DNA from: JAGFIY01 sp964499285
GTDB lineage: Bacteria > Bacteroidota > Ignavibacteria > Ignavibacteriales > Melioribacteraceae
Assembly: GCA_964499285.1 (NCBI GenBank)
Contig: CAZCLA010000031.1
Span: 1 to 35,540, forward strand
Length of the DNA: 35,540 nucleotides
Direction: 5' to 3'
A program made the position numbers and the translations under genes. Below the pieces are notes generated by a model. That model ran no database searches, was not told the origin of the DNA, and worked only from the letters and a program-made list of their open reading frames with translations. Of the stretch, positions 1-8,702 are shown piece after piece. Numbering within the stretch: the first letter of the stretch is position 1; every line of letters begins with the position of its first letter.

Positions 1-28
1 TTTTTATTATGTTGAACCATAACATCTT

Positions 29-2143
29 GTGAGAAATGTTATGCGAAGAATCACTGCTTTTCTAATGTTTTTAATCTCAATCTCTCTTTGTTATGGACAG
101 ACTATAACCCATTCCCCGGTTGTGGGCGGAGTCACTTCAAGCGAAGCATCATTTGTTGTAAGGACGGAAAATACTGATTCGGTAAAAGTCGAGTTGAGTA
201 CCGATAATACTTTTTCTTCTGTGCTGTCAAGTAATTACTTTGTCGTCAATAATGAAATTGATGGTTTCGTAAAATTAAGCATCCAAGGTTTGACATCAGA
301 CACAAAATATTTCTATCGATTTGTAACGAATGAAATTCGATATGACGATGGCAGAGAAAGGTATTTCAAAACCTTCCCAACGGAAGGAACATCATCCGAT
401 TTTAAATTTACATTTGGTTCGTGTCAGCAGGAACGCTTCGATGAGGCATCTTATTTCGGTGACATATTCCCTGTAATTGCAATGGAGAATAATGCGTTTT
501 TTATTGAACAAGGGGATTGGACTTACCCGGATTCTACCGATACACCTGCCGATCCGCAAAATTACTTTTCAGTCGATTACAACAGGGTAATTGATACTTA
601 TAAAGCGCGGTACACATTTGAGTATCCAATGTACGTTTTATTGGAGAACACGCCGGTTGCTTATACTTATGATGACCACGATGTTTCAGATAACGACTGT
701 GATTCAACATACCCGGGAATTGATAATTCTATAAAGGGTTTTATTGAGATGTTCCCGGGCTATAATTTGCCTGCTCCCGATAAAGGAATTTGGCATAAAT
801 TTACCTACGGCAATTCGGAAATATTTATGGTGGATAATCGCTCCAAAAGATCGCCGAATATTGACGGAATGGAATTTATAACTCCTGATAGTGCAATTTT
901 CAATCCAGCCGATCATCATACTATCCTTGGGACCGATCAAATGAATTGGCTTCTTGAAGGATTAAAAAATTCCGATGCAACCTGGAAATTTATTTCTTCC
1001 GGTACGCCTTTCAATCCGGGCTGGAGGGCTGCAATTGAATGGGCGTTAAGCTTTCAAGGAATTGTCGATCAGGTTGTTTTCCCGATCGTCGGCACCGTTT
1101 CCCCGACAGAGATCGCAATTCATGCAGCCGATAAATGGTCGGGTTTTCCAAATGATATTATAAAGCTGATTAGTTTTATTATTGAGAACCAGATCGAAAA
1201 TGTAATATTCCTGACCGGGGATTCACACAATGCCGGATTGGATGACGGCACAAACTCTGTCCTTCCCGAATTAATGGACAGCGGTTTGGACAGAACTAAC
1301 GGCAGAACCGTTCAGATTTTTGAATACCTTGGAATACACGTTTGGAACAGAGGAGGTCATACTCTCGATCTTGGCTTAAATAATTTTTTGAATTCCTATG
1401 GAAGAGTCACTGTTTTCGGTGATGATTCTGTAAAGCTAGAAGCAGTTTCAGAGGACGGAACTGTTTTAGGACGAAATACAGTATTAGCCGGCTACATCCC
1501 GGAAAGTGTTCATGCTGCTGTTGGTCCGGAGATTTTATTCTTCGGAGAAGTTGATGTGAACGCAGAAACGGTTACTTATCCTTTTAACATCATTAGTACA
1601 AGCACAGATGAATTGATTATTGATTCAATAACATTGACGGATGAGGAGAATTTTTCGCTTTCTGGCTTTGAACTTCCTCTTGTAATTCCAGCACAAAAAA
1701 AAGAGAGTATTTTTGTTTCTTACAATCCGACGCAACCTAACAAAACTGATTCAGCTTTTATTGAAATTAGAACAAATGCTCCTAAGAATCCATATTTTAA
1801 TGTAAAGGTTTACGGTAATGCAATAGGTGCGGTAAATGTAGAAACGAATGAACTCGTTCCGGAAGATTTTGTTCTTGAGCAAAATTTTCCTAATCCATTC
1901 AATCCGATGACGATAATAAAATTTTCCGTTCCAAATAGTTCTGAAATAAAACTCAAAATCTACAATGCACTCGGTGAAGAAGTGATGACATTGGTTGACG
2001 ATTATTTTGAAAAGGGAAATTACGAAGCAGTTTGGTATGGCTACAATGAAAATCATTCTCAATTAGGAAGCGGAGTTTATATTTACAATTTAATTTCCGA
2101 TTCAAAACTAATCGCCTCAAAAAAGATGGTTTTATTGAGATAG
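29..2143 (+). CDS. Secreted PhoD-like alkaline phosphatase/phosphodiesterase with T9SS sorting domain
   Basis: Predicted exported metallophosphoesterase of the PhoD family, which releases phosphate from phosphomono- or diesters outside the cell. The order is: signal peptide (about residues 1-24, ending CYGQ), an Fn3/PhoD N-terminal beta domain (25-115), the PhoD catalytic domain with GSC (130-132), GDW (162-164), DDHD (215-218) and GDSH (about 397-400) as metal ligands, an immunoglobulin-like ASH-type domain (about 500-600), and a C-terminal type A sorting domain (about 616-704) opening with NFPNPFNP and ending in KKMVLLR. That tail is the cargo signal of the type IX secretion system, so the enzyme is probably surface-bound or released. 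The longest frame starts at GTG 29; ATG 41 gives a cleaner signal peptide (MRRITAFL) and is my preferred start. The gene stands alone, 141 nt before nqrA. The substrate cannot be told from the sequence. Confidence 0.88.
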   Translation: MRNVMRRITAFLMFLISISLCYGQTITHSPVVGGVTSSEASFVVRTENTDSVKVELSTDNTFSSVLSSNYFVVNNEIDGFVKLSIQGLTSDTKYFYRFVTNEIRYDDGRERYFKTFPTEGTSSDFKFTFGSCQQERFDEASYFGDIFPVIAMENNAFFIEQGDWTYPDSTDTPADPQNYFSVDYNRVIDTYKARYTFEYPMYVLLENTPVAYTYDDHDVSDNDCDSTYPGIDNSIKGFIEMFPGYNLPAPDKGIWHKFTYGNSEIFMVDNRSKRSPNIDGMEFITPDSAIFNPADHHTILGTDQMNWLLEGLKNSDATWKFISSGTPFNPGWRAAIEWALSFQGIVDQVVFPIVGTVSPTEIAIHAADKWSGFPNDIIKLISFIIENQIENVIFLTGDSHNAGLDDGTNSVLPELMDSGLDRTNGRTVQIFEYLGIHVWNRGGHTLDLGLNNFLNSYGRVTVFGDDSVKLEAVSEDGTVLGRNTVLAGYIPESVHAAVGPEILFFGEVDVNAETVTYPFNIISTSTDELIIDSITLTDEENFSLSGFELPLVIPAQKKESIFVSYNPTQPNKTDSAFIEIRTNAPKNPYFNVKVYGNAIGAVNVETNELVPEDFVLEQNFPNPFNPMTIIKFSVPNSSEIKLKIYNALGEEVMTLVDDYFEKGNYEAVWYGYNENHSQLGSGVYIYNLISDSKLIASKKMVLLR

Positions 2144-2239
2144 AAAGAAATTTGTAGAAAAAGACATCAGTAATTCGACGAAGATATAAAAATGTTATTT
2201 CGGAACTTGATATCCGATATTAAATTTTACTAAATTTAC

Positions 2240-2267
2240 CACTTAAAATTATTTTCACATTTAAGTG
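2240..2267 (+). promoter_or_regulatory. Inverted repeat in the nqrA leader
   Basis: Perfect 8-nt arms CACTTAAA / TTTAAGTG (2240-2247 and 2260-2267) around a 12-nt loop, 17 nt before the nqrA start codon. No T-run follows, so it is not a terminator; it could be an operator or an mRNA leader hairpin. A weak sigma70-like pair, TTGATA (2207-2212) and TAAATT (2231-2236) with 18 nt between, lies just upstream. The arms are A/T-rich and chance cannot be excluded. Confidence 0.3.
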
Positions 2268-2284
2268 ATTCTTATAAGGCAATT

Positions 2285-3643
2285 ATGAGTGTAATTAAAA
2301 TCAAGAAAGGCTTAAACCTACCTATAACCGGTTCACTTCCCAAAATCGAAAGTATTAGCGAAACAAAGAAAGTTACTAAAGTTGCTTTGCTTGGCGATGA
2401 TTATGTGGGGATGAAACCCTCATTCGAAGTTAAGGAAGGTGATGTAGTAAAGCTCGGTCAGCTTTTGTTTAATGATAAAAAAACTCCCGGTGTAAAATAT
2501 ACAGCACCCGCTGCCGGAAAAGTTGTTGAGATTAACCGGGGAGAAAAGAGGAAGTTTTTATCTATTGTTATTCAGGTTGATGGGAATGAAGAGGTGACAT
2601 TTGAAAGTTTTTCAGATGGAACTCTTGCAGATTTAGGAAGAGAAAAAGTTCAGAAAATATTAATCGAATCCGGTATGTGGACATCAGTTAAATCCCGCCC
2701 CTTTGGTAAAGTAGCATCACCGGAAGGAACACCGCATTCAATTTTTATAAATCTGATGGATACAAGCCCCTTGGCTCCGCCGATGGAATTAATCCTAAAA
2801 GGGAATGAGCATCATCTTGCAAACGGCATAAAAGTTCTAACTAATTTGACCGAAGGAAAGATTTTTGTATGTAAATCACCAAAGATTAATCTAAACAATA
2901 TTGAAACTAAGAATACAGAAATCCACGATTTTGACGGTCCTCATCCAGCCGGACTTGTAGGTACGCATATTCATATGCTTGATCCTGTCAGCAGAAATAA
3001 AACTGTTTGGTATGCAGGAATGCAGGATGTAATTGCAATAGGAAAACTTTTTACTACAGGTAAATTGGATTTTGAGAGAGTTGTTTCGATAGCTGGTCCC
3101 GGTGCAAAAAATCCAAAAGTTGTAAAAACCCGGATGGGTGCTTCAATCAGTGAAATAATTAACGGGGAGACGATCTCAGAAAATATTCGTCCAATTTCTG
3201 GATCGGTATTAAACGGATATGATTCTTCTCAAGAGGGATACGGTTATTTGGGGAAATTTCATCAGACCGTTTCGCTTTTGGCTGAAGGAACCGAAAGGAA
3301 ATTCTTGGGTTGGCTTTTACCGGGATCAAATGTGTTCTCGGTTACAAATGCATTTCTTGCAGCGTTGTCCAAAGGTAAAAAATTTGATTTAAACACTTCA
3401 ACAAACGGAAACGAAAGAGCAATGGTACCGATAGGCAATTATGAACAGGTTACTCCATTGGATATTGTTCCGACATATCTTTTAAGAGCTCTAGCGGTTG
3501 ATGATGTTGAAGAAGCGGAAAAATTAGGATGTCTGGAAATTGAAGAAGAAGATCTTGCATTGTGCACTGTTGTCTGCTCTTCAAAAATAGATCATGGTAA
3601 AAATTTAAGAAGAAATTTAACCTTAATTGAAAAGGAAGGATAG
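2285..3643 (+). CDS. nqrA: Na+-translocating NADH:quinone reductase subunit A
   Basis: NqrA is the cytoplasmic subunit of the Na+-NQR complex, which oxidises NADH, reduces quinone and pumps Na+ out. The 452 residues match the usual length (about 447) and the family is recognisable end to end: IKKGLNLPI near the N-terminus, VALLGDDYVGMKP, PGVKYTAPAAGKV, FDGPHPAGLVGTHIH in the middle, MVPIGNYEQVTPLDI, and the LGCLEIEEEDLALCT block before the ending IEKEG. The ATG at 2285 has AAGG 5 nt upstream. It is the first gene of a six-gene operon and its stop TAG shares one base with the GTG start of nqrB, implying translational coupling. NqrA carries no covalent cofactor. Confidence 0.97.
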   Translation: MSVIKIKKGLNLPITGSLPKIESISETKKVTKVALLGDDYVGMKPSFEVKEGDVVKLGQLLFNDKKTPGVKYTAPAAGKVVEINRGEKRKFLSIVIQVDGNEEVTFESFSDGTLADLGREKVQKILIESGMWTSVKSRPFGKVASPEGTPHSIFINLMDTSPLAPPMELILKGNEHHLANGIKVLTNLTEGKIFVCKSPKINLNNIETKNTEIHDFDGPHPAGLVGTHIHMLDPVSRNKTVWYAGMQDVIAIGKLFTTGKLDFERVVSIAGPGAKNPKVVKTRMGASISEIINGETISENIRPISGSVLNGYDSSQEGYGYLGKFHQTVSLLAEGTERKFLGWLLPGSNVFSVTNAFLAALSKGKKFDLNTSTNGNERAMVPIGNYEQVTPLDIVPTYLLRALAVDDVEEAEKLGCLEIEEEDLALCTVVCSSKIDHGKNLRRNLTLIEKEG

Positions 3644-4845
3644 TGAAATTTTTAAGGAACTTTCTAGACAAACAGCATAAGCATTTCAGTAAAGGCGGAA
3701 AACTGGAGCGGCTCTATCCTGTTTATGAGATGGTTGATACCATACTTTATAGCCCGGGTCTTACCACAAAAGGGAAGACTCATGTCAGAGATGGCTTGGA
3801 CCTGAAAAGAATGATGATTGTCGTTGTTGTTGCGCTTATTCCCGCAACTCTTTTTGCTTTATATAATACAGGCTACCAAGCAAATCTTGCAATGCAGAGT
3901 TTGAATCAACAGCTCCCAGGCACTTGGCAAGGTGATGTGGCAAACTGGCTCGGATTTAGTTTTGATCCTTCAAGTCTTTTTGGCAATATCATTCTCGGGG
4001 CGCTTTATTTTCTTCCAGTATATATTGTTACGCTTGCATTTGGTGGATTTTGGGAAGTTCTTTTCGCTACGATTAGAAGGCATGAAGTTACAGAAGGATT
4101 TTTAGTAACAAGTCTTCTCTTCCCTTTAATTCTTCCGCCGTCTATTCCTTTATGGCAGGTCGCAGTAGGAATCTCATTTGGGGTTGTGATTGGTAAAGAA
4201 GTATTTGGCGGTGTAGGAATGAATGTTCTTAACCCGGCACTTACTGCAAGAGCTTTTCTGTTCTTTGCTTATCCGGCTCAAATTTCAGGAGATAAAGTTT
4301 GGGTTGCAGTCGATGGACTAAGCCGGGCAACTCCTCTCGCAGAAATGGCAGATTCATCTATGCAATTATCAACAACATTTACGGATGCTTTTTTCGGAAT
4401 GATTCCCGGCTCGATGGGGGAAACCAGTGCTTTAGCATGTTTGATCGGAGCAGTTGTTCTGATTATTACTAAAGTTGGTTCTTGGAGAATTATGCTCAGT
4501 GTTGTTGTCGGTGCCACGTTGACTGCTTTAATGTTCAATGCAATCGGAAGTTCGACAAACCCGATGTTTAATGTATCTCCGGTTTGGCACTTCGTTACCG
4601 GTGGTTTTGCTTTCGGTACTGTGTTTATGGCAACTGATCCCGTTTCTGCTGCAATGACCGAAAAAGGAAAATATGTTTATGGATTTCTAATCGGTTTGCT
4701 TGTCGTTATAGTTAGGGTTGTGAACCCTGCATTTCCTGAAGGAATGATGCTGGCAATTCTTTTCGGAAACGTTTTTGCACCGATTATAGATAAAATTTTC
4801 TTGAATGCGAATATCAAAAGGAGACAACTGAGAAATGTCGTCTGA
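3643..4845 (+). CDS. nqrB: Na+-NQR subunit B (FMN-carrying membrane subunit)
   Basis: Integral membrane subunit that carries a covalently bound FMN and riboflavin and forms part of the Na+ path. Hydrophobic segments begin at about residue 56 (MMIVVVVALIPATLFAL) and recur to the C-terminus. The flavinylation motif is DGLSRAT (224-230), so Thr230 is the predicted phosphoester-FMN site; the family consensus is usually SGAT, so Arg at position 228 is a small deviation. NPALTARAFLFFAYP and FMATDPVSAAMTEKG are further family signatures. The start is GTG at 3643, fused to the nqrA stop (TAGTG); no better start is available because the N-terminus KFLRNFLDK is family-like. It overlaps nqrC by 11 nt. 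FMN is presumably attached by the ApbE encoded about 3.9 kb downstream. Confidence 0.97.
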   Translation: MKFLRNFLDKQHKHFSKGGKLERLYPVYEMVDTILYSPGLTTKGKTHVRDGLDLKRMMIVVVVALIPATLFALYNTGYQANLAMQSLNQQLPGTWQGDVANWLGFSFDPSSLFGNIILGALYFLPVYIVTLAFGGFWEVLFATIRRHEVTEGFLVTSLLFPLILPPSIPLWQVAVGISFGVVIGKEVFGGVGMNVLNPALTARAFLFFAYPAQISGDKVWVAVDGLSRATPLAEMADSSMQLSTTFTDAFFGMIPGSMGETSALACLIGAVVLIITKVGSWRIMLSVVVGATLTALMFNAIGSSTNPMFNVSPVWHFVTGGFAFGTVFMATDPVSAAMTEKGKYVYGFLIGLLVVIVRVVNPAFPEGMMLAILFGNVFAPIIDKIFLNANIKRRQLRNVV

Positions 4846-5626
4846 TAATCTTAAAAAAACAATCGGAGTTGCGCTCGGAGTTTGTCTCGTAGCATCAATT
4901 TTAGTTTCGACTGCTGCGGTTGAGTTGAAACCGATTCAAACTAAGAATGCAAAGCTCGATTTATTAAAAAATATCCTCGAGGCGGGTGATCTTTATTCCC
5001 CTGGTGTCGATATCCAGAAAACTTACAACGAAAAAATTACTGCAGAGCTGGTTGTGCTCGAATCCGGAAAACCGTTACCCGAAACAGAATATACCCAGGA
5101 ATTAACACCGGAAAAATTTGATCTTAAATCTTGGGCATCAAGTCCGGAACTTGGAACGGCAATCCCTTCCGAACAAGATCTGGCAGATATAAAAAGACAG
5201 CCTAAATACATGGCTGTTTACACTGTTAAAAATACCGATGATGAAATTGAAAAATATATTATGCCGATTATGGGTACCGGCTTGTGGTCAACGTTATATG
5301 GGTTTATTGCGTTGGATAAAGATCTTAAGACTATTAAAGGATTTACTTTCTACGAACACGGAGAAACACCCGGTTTGGGCGGTGAGGTTGATAATCCAAA
5401 ATGGAAACAGCAGTGGGTTGGGAAAAAAGCATTTGATGATAACTGGGAAGTTAAAATACAAGTTCTAAAAGGTAGTGTCGATGAAACTGATCCCAACAAA
5501 CAATTTAAAGTTGACGGACTTTCGGGATCGACTTTAACTACGCGCGGGGTAGATAATTTAGTCCGTTATTGGCTAGGAGAAAATGGATATGGTCATTTTA
5601 TTGACTATTTAAGAGGTGAGAGCTAA
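4835..5626 (+). CDS. nqrC: Na+-NQR subunit C (FMN-carrying)
   Basis: NqrC passes electrons from the NqrF/NqrD-E iron-sulfur sites to NqrB through a covalent FMN on the periplasmic side. The sequence shows one N-terminal membrane anchor (about 9-28), a soluble domain, and the FMN-binding motif DGLSGSTLTTRGVDN (from 227), placing FMN on Thr233. HGETPGLGGEV (175-185) is the conserved FMN-domain loop. SGST replaces the usual SGAT. At 263 residues it has normal length. Its ATG lies inside the end of nqrB (11-nt overlap) and its TAA overlaps the nqrD ATG by one base, so the operon is strictly coupled. Confidence 0.96.
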   Translation: MSSDNLKKTIGVALGVCLVASILVSTAAVELKPIQTKNAKLDLLKNILEAGDLYSPGVDIQKTYNEKITAELVVLESGKPLPETEYTQELTPEKFDLKSWASSPELGTAIPSEQDLADIKRQPKYMAVYTVKNTDDEIEKYIMPIMGTGLWSTLYGFIALDKDLKTIKGFTFYEHGETPGLGGEVDNPKWKQQWVGKKAFDDNWEVKIQVLKGSVDETDPNKQFKVDGLSGSTLTTRGVDNLVRYWLGENGYGHFIDYLRGES

Positions 5627-6246
5627 TGAAAAAATATAAAGAGATATTATTCGATCCTATTTTTAATAACAATCCGATTGCTCTTCAAATCTTAGGTATT
5701 TGTTCCGCACTTGCTGTAACCTCAAAATTGGAGACTTCGGTTGTAATGTCAATTGCAGTAATATTTGTGGTTGCGTTCTCGAACCTTTTTGTGAGCTTGA
5801 TAAGAAATCACATTTCAAGTGCTACTCGAATACTGATCGAAATGACAATTATAGCATCGCTTGTAATTATTGCGGATCAATTGATTAAAGCATTTGCTTA
5901 TGATGTTAGTAAACAGCTTTCGGTTTATGTCGGACTTATCATTACAAACTGTATTGTGATGGGAAGGGCTGAAGCATTTGCGCTTAAAAACGAACCTTTC
6001 CCAAGTTTTCTTGACGGAATCGGCAACGGATTGGGCTATAGCTTTATACTTCTGACGGTTGGATTTGTTAGGGAATTGATCGGTTCCGGTAAATTATTCG
6101 GTTTAACTGTTTTTTCATCCGTAAATGACGGCGGATGGTATTTACCAAATGGTATGTTTTTATTGGCTCCGAGTGCATTCTTTCTTATCGGATTAATAAT
6201 ATGGACGATTAGATCTTTCAAACCAGAGCAAGTGGAAGAGGAATAA
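5626..6246 (+). CDS. nqrD: Na+-NQR subunit D
   Basis: Six-helix membrane subunit that, with NqrE, holds an intramembrane iron centre bound by two cysteines from each subunit. The two expected cysteines are visible: Cys26 (QILGICSALAVTSKLET) and Cys109 (LIITNCIVMGRAEAFA). Length 206 aa is standard. The start ATG overlaps the nqrC stop (TAATG). Homologous to RnfE/RnfA-type subunits, but the neighbouring nqrA, B, C and F fix the assignment to Na+-NQR. nqrE follows after one base. Confidence 0.96.
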   Translation: MKKYKEILFDPIFNNNPIALQILGICSALAVTSKLETSVVMSIAVIFVVAFSNLFVSLIRNHISSATRILIEMTIIASLVIIADQLIKAFAYDVSKQLSVYVGLIITNCIVMGRAEAFALKNEPFPSFLDGIGNGLGYSFILLTVGFVRELIGSGKLFGLTVFSSVNDGGWYLPNGMFLLAPSAFFLIGLIIWTIRSFKPEQVEEE

Positions 6247-6247
6247 G

Positions 6248-6859
6248 ATGGTAGAATATTATTTAAGTTTGTTTGTCAAATCAATATTCGTTGAGAATAT
6301 TGCTCTCGCATTCTTCCTTGGGATGTGTACATTTCTTGCCGTTTCTAAAAGAGTTGATACGGCAATCGGTTTGGGAATAGCCGTGGTAGTTGTTCAAGCA
6401 ATTACATTACCGGTCAATAATTTGATATATCAAAATGTTCTCAAAGAAGGCGCTTTAAGCTGGATGGGATTAGATAATGTGGATCTTACATTTATCGGAC
6501 TCATTACATACATAGGTGTTATCGCCGCAATGGTTCAAATTCTTGAAATGATACTCGATAAATATGTCCCTTCATTGTACAACTCACTGGGAATTTTTCT
6601 GCCGCTTATTACCGTAAACTGTGCGATTCTCGGTGGTTCATTATTTATGGTTCAACGAGATTACAACTTTCCTGAAAGCGTTGTTTTCGGACTTGGATCG
6701 GGAATTGGATTTGCTTTAGCAGTTATAGCTTTAGCAGGCATTAGAGAAAAAATGAAATACAGCAATGTGCCGAAAGGTTTGAGAGGATTAGGGATTACCT
6801 TTATTACTGTTGGTTTGATGGCAATTGCATTTATGTTGTTTTCTGGAATTCAACTTTAG
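6248..6859 (+). CDS. nqrE: Na+-NQR subunit E
   Basis: Membrane partner of NqrD in an inverted-topology pair. The iron-binding cysteines are Cys27 (FLGMCTFLAVSKRVDTA) and Cys125 (LITVNCAILGGSLF). Length 203 aa fits the family; the C-terminal helix (ITFITVGLMAIAFMLFSGI) is typical. It starts one base after the nqrD stop and is followed by nqrF after 9 nt, with GAGG in the gap serving as that gene's ribosome binding site. Confidence 0.96.
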   Translation: MVEYYLSLFVKSIFVENIALAFFLGMCTFLAVSKRVDTAIGLGIAVVVVQAITLPVNNLIYQNVLKEGALSWMGLDNVDLTFIGLITYIGVIAAMVQILEMILDKYVPSLYNSLGIFLPLITVNCAILGGSLFMVQRDYNFPESVVFGLGSGIGFALAVIALAGIREKMKYSNVPKGLRGLGITFITVGLMAIAFMLFSGIQL

Positions 6860-6868
6860 AGGAATTTA

Positions 6869-8104
6869 ATGGACGGAATCAGTCTAATTATTCTTGGCGT
6901 AGTTTTCTTTACGATTATTGTGCTACTTTTAGTCGGAATTATTTTAGTTGCTCGTTCTAAACTTGTAACCACCGGCAATGTTAAGATCGAAATAAACGAA
7001 GATCCGGAACACACAATTACTGTTCCCGTTGGCGGAAAGTTGTTGAATGTTTTGGCAGATCAGAAAATTTTTATTCCTTCAGCTTGCGGCGGGGGCGGCA
7101 CATGCGGCGAATGTAAACTGATCGTAACAGAAGGGGGCGGTGATGTGCTTCCAACGGAAAAATCTAAATTATCTCGAGGTCAAATTCGTGAAAATTTTAG
7201 ATTAAGTTGTCAGGTTGCAGTTAAGAACGACATGAAGATCGAAGTAGAACCAGAAGTTTTCGATATTAAAAAATGGGAGTGCACAGTTAAGTCTAATAAT
7301 AATGTTGCTACTTTTATTAAGGAACTTGTGCTCGAACTCCCTGAAGGTGAAAATGTAGATTTCCGAGCAGGAGGTTATATTCAGATTGAAGCACCTCCCC
7401 ATAAAGTTGATTTTAATGATTTTGATGTTGAAGATGAATATAAACCGGATTGGGATAAATACAATGTCTGGCGTTACAAATCCAATGTTGATGAGGATAT
7501 TGTACGGGCTTATTCTATGGCAAATTATCCCGAAGAACGTGGAATTATTATGCTGAACGTTAGAATTGCGACGCCTCCGCCAAATAAACCTGACGTTCCG
7601 CCGGGGCAAATGTCATCCTATATTTTCAACCTTAAACCCGGGGATAAAGTAATTATATCCGGCCCTTACGGTGAATTTTTTGCAAAAGATACAAATAATG
7701 AAATGGTATTTGTTGGAGGTGGTGCTGGAATGGCTCCGATGCGCTCTCACATTTTTGATCAGTTGAAACGAATTCAAACCGATCGTAAGATGACATTCTG
7801 GTATGGTGCAAGAAGTTTACGTGAAGTTTTCTATGCCGAAGAATTTGACGAACTCCAAGAAAAACATCCTAATTTTACATGGCATCTGGCTCTTTCGGAA
7901 CCGCTTCCGGAAGACAATTGGAAAGGTCCAACGGGTTTCATTCATCAAGTGCTTCTTGAAAATTATCTAAAAGATCACCCCGCTCCTGAAGATTGCGAAT
8001 ATTACATGTGCGGTCCACCAATGATGAACGCAGCAGTGATCAAAACACTCGAAGATCTTGGCGTTGAGCCTGAAAATATTATGCTTGACGATTTTGGCGG
8101 ATAA
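6869..8104 (+). CDS. nqrF: Na+-NQR subunit F (NADH dehydrogenase, 2Fe-2S and FAD)
   Basis: Entry point for electrons: oxidises NADH with FAD and passes electrons to a [2Fe-2S] cluster. Domains in order: N-terminal membrane anchor (about 4-28), plant-type ferredoxin domain with cluster ligands Cys73, Cys79, Cys82 and Cys114 (SACGGGGTCGEC, LSCQV), FAD-binding barrel with RAYSMANYPEE (213-223), and NADH-binding domain with GGGAGMAPMRS (283-293) and a late YMCGPPMMNAAV. It ends in DDFGG as NqrF proteins do. It is the last gene of the operon, with a likely terminator about 35 nt downstream. All cofactor ligands are intact. Confidence 0.97.
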   Translation: MDGISLIILGVVFFTIIVLLLVGIILVARSKLVTTGNVKIEINEDPEHTITVPVGGKLLNVLADQKIFIPSACGGGGTCGECKLIVTEGGGDVLPTEKSKLSRGQIRENFRLSCQVAVKNDMKIEVEPEVFDIKKWECTVKSNNNVATFIKELVLELPEGENVDFRAGGYIQIEAPPHKVDFNDFDVEDEYKPDWDKYNVWRYKSNVDEDIVRAYSMANYPEERGIIMLNVRIATPPPNKPDVPPGQMSSYIFNLKPGDKVIISGPYGEFFAKDTNNEMVFVGGGAGMAPMRSHIFDQLKRIQTDRKMTFWYGARSLREVFYAEEFDELQEKHPNFTWHLALSEPLPEDNWKGPTGFIHQVLLENYLKDHPAPEDCEYYMCGPPMMNAAVIKTLEDLGVEPENIMLDDFGG

Positions 8105-8139
8105 TTACTATATTAATCCGGAATTGAGTTAAAATATTA

Positions 8140-8184
8140 AGCGGTGCGTAAACTTGTTAAAATTATCGTACCGCTCTAGTTTTT
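8140..8184 (+). terminator. Probable terminator after the nqr operon
   Basis: Stem AGCGGTGCG (8140-8148) with CGTACCGCT (8167-8175), nine pairs including one G-U wobble, an 18-nt loop, then a T-run at 8180-8184. It starts 36 nt past the nqrF stop and separates the structural operon from the CBS-apbE-nqrM-like group. Confidence 0.55.
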
Positions 8185-8240
8185 CGTACATTTTATCAGT
8201 CGATTCTCATTACGAATATTAAAACAAAGTGAGGTCATTC

Positions 8241-8702
8241 ATGAAAACTGCAGCAGAATTATTACAAGAAAAAGGAAATGAAATAATCAGCATTTCACCC
8301 GAATCAACAATATATGATGCTCTTCAACTTATGAATAAAAATAAAATTGGAGCGATGCTTGTTGAAGATAACGGCAGCATAGTTGGTATTTGGACTGAAA
8401 GGGATCTTACGCGTAATATGCTGAATGAAACGTTCGATATAAAAAAGACGAAAATTAATGAAGTGATGATATCGGACCTGATTAAAGTTCCTCACGATTG
8501 CACCACTTACAAAATGATGGATATATTTCTCGGTAAAAGACTTCGTCACCTTTTAGTTGAGCAAGAGGGTAAATTTATTGGGTTGCTTTCAACCGGAGAT
8601 GTTATAAAAGCAAATCTAATGGATAAATCCCAAGAACTGGAAGAGCTTAATAAAATTGTAAGCTTCGAATATTATTCAAATTGGAGATGGAAAAAGAAGT
8701 AA
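8241..8702 (+). CDS. CBS-domain pair protein
   Basis: A 153-residue protein consisting essentially of two CBS domains (about 8-66 and 74-132): VxxISPESTIYDALQLMNKNKIGAMLVED followed by GIWTERDLTRN, then a second DCTTYKMMDIFLGKRLRHLLVE with GLLSTGDVIK. CBS pairs bind adenine nucleotides and act as energy or redox sensors; no catalytic domain is attached here, so it is a stand-alone regulator of unknown partner. I chose ATG 8241 over the in-frame GTG 8229 because AAGTGAGGT sits at the right distance before it. Its TAA overlaps the preferred apbE start (TAATG), so the two are translationally coupled. A link to Na+-NQR is suggested only by position. Confidence 0.85.
   Translation: MKTAAELLQEKGNEIISISPESTIYDALQLMNKNKIGAMLVEDNGSIVGIWTERDLTRNMLNETFDIKKTKINEVMISDLIKVPHDCTTYKMMDIFLGKRLRHLLVEQEGKFIGLLSTGDVIKANLMDKSQELEELNKIVSFEYYSNWRWKKK

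Noticed and set aside
5626..6859. Rnf complex subunits instead of NqrD/NqrE
   Set aside because: NqrD/E and RnfE/A are homologous, but the flanking nqrA, nqrB, nqrC and nqrF in Na+-NQR order decide the assignment.
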